Shown in pieces: positions 13,848-19,750 of a stretch of 19,750 nucleotides of DNA; position 1 is the stretch's first letter; every line of letters starts with the position of its first letter. Origin of the DNA: Chloroflexota bacterium (GTDB lineage Bacteria > Chloroflexota > UBA6077 > JADZDV01); contig JADZDV010000184.1 in assembly GCA_020850915.1 (NCBI GenBank), positions 1-19,750 on the forward strand. Reading direction: 5' to 3'. The notes under the pieces were generated by a model, which saw only the letters and a program-made list of their open reading frames with translations, was not told the origin of the DNA and ran no database searches. A program made the translations under genes and the position numbers.

Positions 13848-16409
13848 ATGTCCCTGATGTTTGGCGCTCCGCTGCTGCTGCTCCTGGTCCTGGCGATCCC
13901 ACCGGTGCTCCGCGCCGCGTGTCACCAGCTCCAGCCATTCTCCCGCCAGCAGCGCCGTGTCGCGCTGGCCGCGCGCGGTCTGATGCTGCTGCTCGCGATC
14001 TGCGCGCTGGCAGACCCACGGCTCGGCCGGCCGGACGATCGTCTGGCGGTCGTCTTCGCGGTGGACGCCTCGAACAGCATTCTGCCCGCGCAGAAGCAGG
14101 TTGAGACGGACTGGCTGCGCCAGGCGTTGCTCGCTCGCCAGCCGGATGACCGTACGGAGATCGTGACCTTCGGGCGGTCCGCGGTCCCGCTCGACCCGGT
14201 GGAGGGCGGGCGTCTGCCATCTGGGGATCAGACGAACATCGATGAGGGCCTTCGGACGGCCGCGAACCTCCTGCCGCCCGACGGTGCGCGTCGGATCGTG
14301 CTGCTGACCGACGGCGTCGAGAACGCGGGGCGCGCTCAGGAGCGCGCGGCGCTCCTGGCCAGTCAGGGCATTCAGATCTCGTACGCGCCGCCTGAAGCGC
14401 CGCTGCTGCCGGTCGACGCCAGCGCGCGTGGCCTGGCCGTTCCGCCGTACGCGCGCGACGGAGAGGCGGTCGAAGCAGACGTTCTGATCGAGAGCACGAT
14501 CGAGGCGCCGGCCACCGTTCGCCTGCTCACGGACGGCCAGGAGACGGCGCGGCAGAGCGTGAGCCTCACGCCGGGGGCCAATCACGTGACATTCTTCCTG
14601 CGCCCGCGGGGTCTTGGCTTCCACGCGATTCGCGCTGAAGTCACGGGCCAGGATGACGCGATCCCGGTCAACAACACGGCAGACGCGTTCACCATCGTCA
14701 AGCCGAATGGCCGGGTGCTCGTCCTGGAGCAACGGCAAGGGGAGTCTGACGAGGTGGTGGCCGCGCTGACGGAGAGCGGCCTCCGGGTGGACGTGCAACC
14801 ACCCAGCTTCGTTCCGCCCTCGGTGGCGAGTCTGCAGTTGTACGATAGCGTGGTGCTGGTGAACGTGCCGGCCACGGCGTTCAGCCTCGACCAGCAGACC
14901 ACGCTCCAGCAGTTCGTCGGCGATAGCGGCAAGGGATTGCTGGTGGTGGGTGGGAACACAAGCTACGCGCTGGGCGCGTACGGTGGGACGCCGCTCGCGG
15001 ACGTCCTGCCGGTCGATCCGTCCCCACCGCCCCGGCGCCAGCAGGGCAACGTCGCCCTGGTGCTCGTCGTGGACAAGTCTGGCAGCATGGACCTGTACCG
15101 CAACGACACGTCGAAGATGGCGATGGCGCGGGAGGCGGCCAGCCTCGCGGTGAGCACGGTCACGCCCGGAGACCAGGTGGCGGTCCTGGCGTTCGACTCC
15201 CAGTATTCCTGGGTGGTGACGCCGACGCGGATTGCCGGGCCATCTGACGTCGCCGCCATCCAGCAGCGGATCGCGGGCATTCGGGCAGACGGCGGCACCG
15301 AGATCTACCCCGCGTTGGAGGCCGCGTATGCCGCCATCTCCAGCATGGACGCCAAGCTCAAGCACATCATCCTGCTGACCGACGGTCAGAGCACAGATGG
15401 CGATTACGCTGGGCTGATCGCACGAATGAAACCGCGGACCATCACCCTTACGACGATCGGCGTCGGGAGCGATGCGGACACCAACCTGCTCACCCGACTG
15501 GCCCGGATCGGCGATGGGCGCTACTACTTCACCGAGCGTCCCCAGGAAGTGCCGAAGATCGTCACGCGAGAGACGACCATCGTCAGCCGTAGCTCGCTGG
15601 TGGAGGGGCAGATCCAGCCGCAGCTCACCCAGGCCAGCCCGCTGCTGACCGGCCTGAGCGGGGCGGACCTGCCGGTACTGGGCGGCTACATTGCCACGAC
15701 TGCTCGCCCGCGGGCGCAGACGGTCCTCACCAGCGACCGGGGCGATCCGATACTGGCGCACTGGCAGTTCGGGCTGGGGCGCGTCGTGGCCTGGACCTCA
15801 GATGGGCGTTCTGCCTGGGCTGCCGGCTGGTTCGCAGGCGCAGAGACGCGCAAGATCTGGGGGCAGGCTGTACGCTGGACGATGCCGTCGCCGATCGACC
15901 CGGCGTTCCAGGTCACCAGCGCCGTGGACGGACGCCAGGTCACGCTTCACGTTACGGCGACCGAGCGCGACGGCCGTTTCTCGCAGGGGCTCCAGGTGCG
16001 GGCGAACGTCATTCAGCTCAACCAGCAGGCGCAGCAGATCCCGCTGCGGCAGGTGGGCCCCGGCGCCTACGAGGTGACCTTCCAGGCTCCATCCTCCGGC
16101 GCCTTCGCCGCCGAAGCGTTCGACGTGCGTAACGGCTCGGCTGTGCGGAGCGAGCTGGCCGGCTTCGTGGTGGTGGACCAGCGCGAGCCGCGGACGTTCC
16201 TGCCCAATCGTCCGCTGCTGGAGCAGATCGCCCAGGCGAGCGGAGGCAGCGAGATCGTCGAGCCGCGCGACGCCTTCAAGCGAGACGCGCGAGGGCACGG
16301 TACCCGCTGGCTGGCGATCTGGCCCTGGCTCCTGGCCGCGGCGTTGCTCCTGCTCCCGATCGACGTCGCGGCGCGCCGGCTCTCGCTGTTCCGCGGCAGA
16401 TATCGCTGA
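13848..16409 (+). CDS. Dual-VWA membrane protein with amidotransferase-like segment
   Basis: An 853-residue protein, last gene of the operon, starting four bases after the previous stop. Two N-terminal membrane segments (LLLLLVLAIPPVL and GLMLLLAICALA) precede a first VWA domain with D73ASNS77, a GDQTN loop and LLTDG. A glutamine-amidotransferase-like segment follows (DSVVLVNVPA to GLLVVGGNTSYALGAYGG, about residues 328-378). A second VWA domain has D409KSGS413, GGTEIYPAL and IILLTDGQS, so both metal sites appear intact. After a beta-rich region, one C-terminal membrane helix (WLAIWPWLLAAALLLL) and a basic tail end the chain. Proteins of this layout occur downstream of MoxR/DUF58 genes in several phyla but have little functional data. 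The amidotransferase-like part shows no Cys/His/Glu triad that I can see, so it may be a binding module. Confidence 0.87.
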   Translation: MSLMFGAPLLLLLVLAIPPVLRAACHQLQPFSRQQRRVALAARGLMLLLAICALADPRLGRPDDRLAVVFAVDASNSILPAQKQVETDWLRQALLARQPDDRTEIVTFGRSAVPLDPVEGGRLPSGDQTNIDEGLRTAANLLPPDGARRIVLLTDGVENAGRAQERAALLASQGIQISYAPPEAPLLPVDASARGLAVPPYARDGEAVEADVLIESTIEAPATVRLLTDGQETARQSVSLTPGANHVTFFLRPRGLGFHAIRAEVTGQDDAIPVNNTADAFTIVKPNGRVLVLEQRQGESDEVVAALTESGLRVDVQPPSFVPPSVASLQLYDSVVLVNVPATAFSLDQQTTLQQFVGDSGKGLLVVGGNTSYALGAYGGTPLADVLPVDPSPPPRRQQGNVALVLVVDKSGSMDLYRNDTSKMAMAREAASLAVSTVTPGDQVAVLAFDSQYSWVVTPTRIAGPSDVAAIQQRIAGIRADGGTEIYPALEAAYAAISSMDAKLKHIILLTDGQSTDGDYAGLIARMKPRTITLTTIGVGSDADTNLLTRLARIGDGRYYFTERPQEVPKIVTRETTIVSRSSLVEGQIQPQLTQASPLLTGLSGADLPVLGGYIATTARPRAQTVLTSDRGDPILAHWQFGLGRVVAWTSDGRSAWAAGWFAGAETRKIWGQAVRWTMPSPIDPAFQVTSAVDGRQVTLHVTATERDGRFSQGLQVRANVIQLNQQAQQIPLRQVGPGAYEVTFQAPSSGAFAAEAFDVRNGSAVRSELAGFVVVDQREPRTFLPNRPLLEQIAQASGGSEIVEPRDAFKRDARGHGTRWLAIWPWLLAAALLLLPIDVAARRLSLFRGRYR

Positions 16410-16416
16410 ACGCTGA

Positions 16417-16429
16417 GAGGCGCCGCCTC
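16417..16429. terminator. Possible bidirectional hairpin between convergent genes
   Basis: GAGGC-GCC-GCCTC forms a 5-bp stem with a 3-nt loop, eight bases after the operon's last stop and within the 60-bp convergent gap before the glycosyltransferase stop. There is no T-run, so intrinsic termination is only weakly supported. Confidence 0.3.
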
Positions 16430-16469
16430 GACCGGCAGCAGCCATCCGCTCGCGGCCATCCCGCGGCGC

Positions 16470-18611
16470 CTAGCGATAGCGAATGACGATTGGCTCGACG
16501 ATCGCGGTGTCACCAGAGACGGTCACCCATGGCGGCGTCTCTGTGGCTGGCAGGGCGCTGCCGTCTGCCGTCACGACCTTGATCGTCAGGCGGTAGCGTC
16601 CCCGCTTGCGCGGCGAGAGCAAACGAACGATGCCGCGCTGCTCCTGACCGGTCGCGAGGCTCGTCGCGCCGCTGCCAGCCTCCGCCGGTGGGGAGGCCGG
16701 CTCGTTCTGCTCGTCGATAAGCTGGAGCACCGGCTGGACGCCCCGCGGGGCTGGCGCGACCAGATGCCAACCCAGGTCGATCCGCAGACGGTCGCCGAGC
16801 GGGATGCTGGTGCCCTCCAGCACGCTCCGGTCGATCCGGACGGCGTTGCCGAAGACGGGCCGGGGCAGCCGGTACGCCCTCACGTAGTCGAGCCCCGCGA
16901 TCACGACGCGCACGTCGGGTGTCGCGCGCTCGACGTACTCCTGGGCGGCCGAAGGTGTCAGGCGGCGCTGCTCCGCGTCGATCGGCAGCACCAGGTACTC
17001 GGCTTCCGCGAAGCGGGTGAGGGGCAGGCTAGCGCCGGGAAAGGTCGCGCCGAAGGTCTCTTCGTGGAACGCCGAGGCCGCCATCTCGCCGGCCCCTGGC
17101 TGCTGAGCGAGAACGCTTGCGACCTGCTCCATGCCCTCGCCCCAGCCGACTAGCATCGCCTGCCGCGCCACCGCTGGCCCGCCGACCAGCGGAGTGAAAT
17201 AGGCGAGGGGATAGGACGCCACTGGTGGCAGGTTGACGACCTGGTGCAGCGCCCCGGCCAACACCGCCAGTCCGAGCGCCGCGCGGCGCTTGCCCACCCA
17301 ACTGAAGGCGCGAGCGATCGTGTAGCCGGCCACCACCAGCAGGGGCGGAATCGCCGGCAGGGCGTAACGGTCGAACTTCTTGGGCGCGGCGCTGAGCGCT
17401 ACGACAAACGCCAGGGCGCAGCCAGCGAGCAGAATGGCCACGAGCGCCTCCCTGGGGAGAGGCTTCCGCTGACGCCGCCAGCGGAGGGCGCCAGCAACCG
17501 CCAGGGCGAGACCAAGGCAGGCGAGCGGTGTGAGCCTGAACGCCATGGCGACCGGGTAGAAGAGCGGCCCCGGATCGTCGACGACGGCGCCCATGAAGTA
17601 GTTGCCGGCTAACGGCGGCGTCCCGCTGTTCCTGGCGGTGAACTCGACCGTTCGGCGCACTGTCTCCAGCGGCTCCACCCACATCGCCGGCCAGAGGGCG
17701 ACGAACACCGCCGTCGCGACGGCGCTCCAGACAAGCCCGTCCGCCACAAGCTGCCGGATGGCGGTGAGAACGGTCAGCCCCGTGGTCCCGCGGCGCGAGG
17801 CCAGGCCAGCCAGCGAGACGGCTGCGATGAAGGGTGCGTCCACCAGCGTGGACGTCTTGCTCAACAGCGCCAGACCAAAGGCCACGCCGCCCGCCGCGAC
17901 CCAGCCCCAGCGTCCGTTGCCGAAGGCCCGGACCGCCGCGCACAGCAGGGCAATCCCCACCAGGAGCGCCTGGAGGCTGTCCATCCGCGCGATCTGGCCG
18001 TGGGCGACCAGAAAAGGGTCGAGCGCCAGCAACGCGCCGGCGCAGGCCCCTGCCAGCGGTCCCAGGAGCCGCCAGGCGACGGCGGCCAGGATCGCGACCA
18101 GAGCCGCGTTGGCGAGAGCGTGAGAGAAGCGGGCTGCCGCGAGGGCTCCCAGGAAATCCGGCGTGGTGGCGATCGCCCGACGCGTCGGGTCGCCGTCCTC
18201 GCCGTGCGCCACCAGGCCGGCCAACCTCGCGGCCCGGTCGATCCCCAGGCCCGCGATATCCAGCCAGAGGCTGGTAATGCCCGGGTGGCCAAGCTCGTAC
18301 GTCTCGCCCGGCCGCCCGCGCTGGAGCGCCTGGGCGAGGTTCGCCGCCATGCCGATCCAGGTGTCCTCGTCGGCCGTGACCATTCGCGGCGCCACGAGGG
18401 CGCGCGGCATCAGGGCGAAGAGAAAGCAGAGAACGGTGAAGGTGACGAGAAGACCGGTGGGCCGAGAGGCCCAATCGTGCTTGCGCGCCGAGCGCCGGGA
18501 CGTGTCGGTGAGGTACAGGGGCAGGCGGGTGCTCCCGAGAGGTCCGCGCCGCGGACCGATTGTGCGCGAAATAGCGTACCACGCTGGAGGTAATTCCACG
18601 CACGAGCGCAC
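16470..18611 (-). CDS. GT-C glycosyltransferase, family 39 / PMT-like, with C-terminal beta domain
   Basis: A 713-residue polytopic membrane protein. After about 50 N-terminal residues comes a membrane helix (LLVTFTVLCFLFALMP), then a first outside loop with D81ED83 (TADEDTWIGMAANLAQAL) and GHPG, the acidic loop typical of ArnT/PMT-type enzymes that use lipid-linked sugars. Roughly ten membrane segments follow, including a conserved-looking loop with ARMDSLQALLVG and a late KKFDRYALPAIPPLL. The last about 150 residues lack membrane segments and look beta-rich, probably an extracytoplasmic domain. The sugar and acceptor are unknown; glycosylation of lipids or surface proteins is inferred from the family. 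The frame closes with TGA two codons before GTG 18611, so the start is that GTG or GTG 18599. Neither has a strong ribosome binding site, and the next start (ATG near codon 68) would lose the first helix. The gene converges on the MoxR operon. Confidence 0.85.
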   Translation of the reverse strand: MRSCVELPPAWYAISRTIGPRRGPLGSTRLPLYLTDTSRRSARKHDWASRPTGLLVTFTVLCFLFALMPRALVAPRMVTADEDTWIGMAANLAQALQRGRPGETYELGHPGITSLWLDIAGLGIDRAARLAGLVAHGEDGDPTRRAIATTPDFLGALAAARFSHALANAALVAILAAVAWRLLGPLAGACAGALLALDPFLVAHGQIARMDSLQALLVGIALLCAAVRAFGNGRWGWVAAGGVAFGLALLSKTSTLVDAPFIAAVSLAGLASRRGTTGLTVLTAIRQLVADGLVWSAVATAVFVALWPAMWVEPLETVRRTVEFTARNSGTPPLAGNYFMGAVVDDPGPLFYPVAMAFRLTPLACLGLALAVAGALRWRRQRKPLPREALVAILLAGCALAFVVALSAAPKKFDRYALPAIPPLLVVAGYTIARAFSWVGKRRAALGLAVLAGALHQVVNLPPVASYPLAYFTPLVGGPAVARQAMLVGWGEGMEQVASVLAQQPGAGEMAASAFHEETFGATFPGASLPLTRFAEAEYLVLPIDAEQRRLTPSAAQEYVERATPDVRVVIAGLDYVRAYRLPRPVFGNAVRIDRSVLEGTSIPLGDRLRIDLGWHLVAPAPRGVQPVLQLIDEQNEPASPPAEAGSGATSLATGQEQRGIVRLLSPRKRGRYRLTIKVVTADGSALPATETPPWVTVSGDTAIVEPIVIRYR

Positions 18612-18769
18612 TGCTCAATGCCGGCGCTCCCGCGCGCTCGGAATCCCGGTCTCGCGGTCATTGGAGTCGAGGAACCCGGCCCAGCACCACCTCGCCTCAA
18701 GACCGGAGGTTGCTGGTGGTGGGCCATTCCCGAGGACCAAGGTGGGCCAGAGCCCATTCCCGGTTGACA

Positions 18770-19306
18770 ATCACAGGGCTCAAGGGCGCCATCGCGGCGG
18801 TGCTGCAGGGGGCGAGCTGGCAGCGGTGCCGAGTGCATCTCGTCCGGAACCTCCTGGCGCTGGTGCCCAAGTCGGCGGCCGAGATGGTGGCGGCGACGGT
18901 GCGAACGGTCTTCGCCCAGCCCGATGCGACCAGCGCCCGGGAGCAATGGCGGAAGGTGGCCCACGGACCGCGGGCGCGGTTCCCGGGGGCGGCGGCGCTG
19001 CTGGATGAGGCGGAGGCCGACGTGCTGGCCTACCTGGCCTTCCCGCGGGAGCACTGGCGCCAGGTCTGGAGCAACAACCCGCTGGAGCGGCTGAACAAGG
19101 AAGTCAAGCGCCGCACCGACGTGGTGGGCATCTTCCCGAATCCGCCCGCGGTCATCCGGCTGGTGGGGGCGGTGCTGTCGGAGCAGCACGACGAGTGGCA
19201 AGTCAGTCGCCGCTACTTCAGCGCCGAGTCGCTGGCCAAGCTGAAGCGAGAGGACGGGCCGAGCGAGGAGCCGAGCGAGCCGCCGGCGCTGCTGGCGGCG
19301 GGCTGA
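18770..19306 (+). pseudogene. 5'-truncated IS256-family transposase
   Basis: About 180 codons match the C-terminal half of IS256-type transposases (usually about 400 residues): GLKGAIAAVL, the signature WQRCRVHLVRNLL, then NPLERLNKEVKRRTDVVGIF holding the last acidic catalytic residue, and the common end QHDEWQVSRRYFSAESLAKL. The N-terminal half with the first catalytic Asp is absent. The second Asp, expected just before GLK in an SDxHxGLK context, is lost from this frame, which reads LTITGLK. Recognisable homology stops at about 18770. The frame opens at TTG 18710 but those codons are unlike the family. The tail is Glu/Pro/Ser-rich. It cannot be active. The 158 bp between 18611 and 18770 hold no gene that I recognise. 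Confidence 0.85.
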
Positions 19307-19345
19307 ACGGGGCGACTGGTGGAGCAGTCCGACGAGGACCACGCA

Positions 19346-19373
19346 GTCCCAATTACACACTTGACGGGACTCT
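19346..19373 (+). mobile_element. Probable right terminus of the IS256-family remnant
   Basis: About 40-65 bp after the transposase stop the sequence reads CCCAATTACACACTTGACGG and then GACTCT. AATTACAC...GGACT is the style of right terminal inverted repeat seen in many IS256-family elements. No inverted counterpart (GTGTAATT type) was found between 18600 and 18780, in line with loss of the left end. The exact end base is uncertain. Confidence 0.45.
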
Positions 19374-19426
19374 AACTTGCAGTGCAGCAGAGGAGGTGCG
19401 GCCGAAAGACCCCTACGACACTCGCG

Positions 19427-19490
19427 GCAACTGAGTCCAACTTGAGTCGGTCACACCCCACACGGAGCTGCCGGGGTGTCCGTCAGTTGC
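19427..19490. repeat. Nested inverted and tandem short repeats
   Basis: GCAACTGA (19427-19434) is the complement of TCAGTTGC (19483-19490), and inside them ACACCCC (19453-19459) pairs with GGGGTGT (19473-19479). CAACTGAGTC at 19428-19437 is nearly repeated as CAACTTGAGTC at 19438-19448. No T-tract follows. The structure is possible but its role is unknown. Confidence 0.45.
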
Positions 19491-19525
19491 TTGCGTGGTT
19501 GTCGCAGCCATCCCAAGAGCCCCCG

Positions 19526-19669
19526 GTCATCCCGAGCTTGCGAGGGATCACGCCGTTGCATCCCACCCTCCCGGAGCCAGCCGGCCTGGGCCCCGCCTGC
19601 TCACACGGAGGTGGTCTGGCCCCGTGTGCCGGTCTCCTACCGGGTGATCCCTCGCAAGCTCGGGATGAC
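19526..19669. repeat. Perfect 26-bp inverted repeat enclosing 92 bp
   Basis: Positions 19526-19551 and 19644-19669 are exact reverse complements over 26 bp. After one mismatch the match continues four more bases outward (CCCC 19521-19524 with GGGG 19671-19674). Each arm is itself a small hairpin (ATCCC/GGGAT). Inside, CACACGG (19602-19608) pairs with CCGTGTG (19622-19628). There is no transposase, and the only open frame across it is low-complexity. It fits a MITE-like or intergenic palindromic repeat element. No clear target-site duplication is visible. Confidence 0.75.
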
Positions 19670-19678
19670 AGGGGACGA

Positions 19679-19701
19679 TGGGGCTGGCTCAAGGAGCCCC
19701 A
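19679..19701. repeat. Hairpin TGGGGCT/AGCCCCA
   Basis: TGGGGCT (19679-19685) and AGCCCCA (19695-19701) form a perfect 7-bp stem with a 9-nt loop. It lies directly after the 26-bp inverted repeat and overlaps the next inverted repeat by five bases, so the two structures are mutually exclusive. It has no following T-run. Confidence 0.5.
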
Positions 19702-19731
19702 GGGGAGGGGGCGCGACGGGAACCCCTGGGG
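19697..19731. repeat. 9-bp inverted repeat CCCCAGGGG / CCCCTGGGG
   Basis: CCCCAGGGG at 19697-19705 is the exact complement of CCCCTGGGG at 19723-19731. AACCCCTGGGGGTT at 19721-19734 is also a near-perfect palindrome by itself. The region runs to the window edge and may belong to a larger repeat continuing to the right. Confidence 0.5.
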
Positions 19732-19750
19732 GTTGCGACCACGCTCGCAA

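Larger units (their letters stand above)
19307..19750. other. Gene-free, palindrome-rich right end
   Basis: These 444 bp hold the tail of the IS256 remnant and then only repeats and palindromes. The open frames present lack ribosome binding sites and any recognisable family, and their codons are dictated by the repeats. No tRNA or known RNA gene was recognised. Confidence 0.65.

Noticed and set aside
13710..15761. A 683-codon open frame on the minus strand opposite the VWA genes
   Set aside because: It spans two well-supported plus-strand genes and their junction, and it is Arg/Gln/His-rich without any domain. It is a GC-driven shadow.
17029..18618. A 529-codon minus-strand frame overlapping the glycosyltransferase in another frame
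   Set aside because: It is Arg/Gly/Pro-rich with no membrane segments or motifs, while the overlapping frame shows clear GT-C features.
18764..18769. TTGACA as a -35 box inside the IS remnant
   Set aside because: No -10-like hexamer lies 16-18 bp downstream (CGCCAT is found there), so it is probably chance.
19483..19692. A 69-codon minus-strand frame at the right end
   Set aside because: Its codons are dictated by the two arms of the 26-bp inverted repeat, and there is no ribosome binding site or family match.

Overview
The window is very GC-rich and uses many GTG and TTG starts. Its gene content is that of a free-living, environmental Gram-positive-like bacterium. The closely packed MoxR/DUF58/VWA operon, the SdrD-type domain joined to a C39-like fold and the style of the intergenic palindromes would fit Chloroflexota (Thermomicrobia-like). 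That placement is inference from gene style; no rRNA or other marker gene is present.

Layout from left to right. (1) Positions 2-1639 (+) hold the 3' part of a secreted or surface protein: a B-like repeat domain, a Pro/Thr/Ser-rich linker, a C39-peptidase-like domain with Ser where the catalytic Cys should be, and a C-terminal membrane segment. (2) Converging on it from the right is a minus-strand group (5771 down to 1670): a 4-oxalocrotonate tautomerase, a YhaO/SbcD-like metallophosphoesterase and a YhaN-type SMC-like ATPase with a hydrophobic hairpin inside its coiled coil. The last two are one base apart and probably form a nuclease/ATPase complex. (3) A divergent intergenic region with a 13-bp pyrimidine repeat at 21-bp spacing separates this group from a plus-strand molybdenum hydroxylase catalytic subunit (5967-8204), which has no FeS or FAD partner genes nearby. 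(4) Positions 8387-16409 (+) form a tight five-gene operon: DUF4175-like membrane/coiled-coil protein, MoxR AAA+ ATPase, DUF58 protein, BatA-like VWA membrane protein, and a large membrane protein with two VWA domains around a glutamine-amidotransferase-like segment. Three of the four junctions are stop/start overlaps and the fourth is a 4-nt gap. A TATAAT box lies about 110 bp upstream. By analogy with characterised MoxR-VWA systems this is probably a chaperone or assembly machine at the membrane; its client is unknown. (5) A convergent GT-C (family 39/PMT-type) glycosyltransferase occupies 16470-18611 (-). (6) The right end (about 18770-19750) is non-functional or repetitive: a 5'-truncated IS256-family transposase with its probable right terminus, then a gene-free stretch rich in palindromes, including a perfect 26-bp inverted repeat that looks like a small non-autonomous or intergenic repeat element.

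The parts most worth attention are the MoxR-VWA operon and its dual-VWA protein, the Cys-less C39-like protein, the membrane-anchored YhaON pair, the orphan molybdenum hydroxylase, and the nested inverted repeat near the right edge. No CRISPR array, tRNA, rRNA or clear riboswitch was seen.
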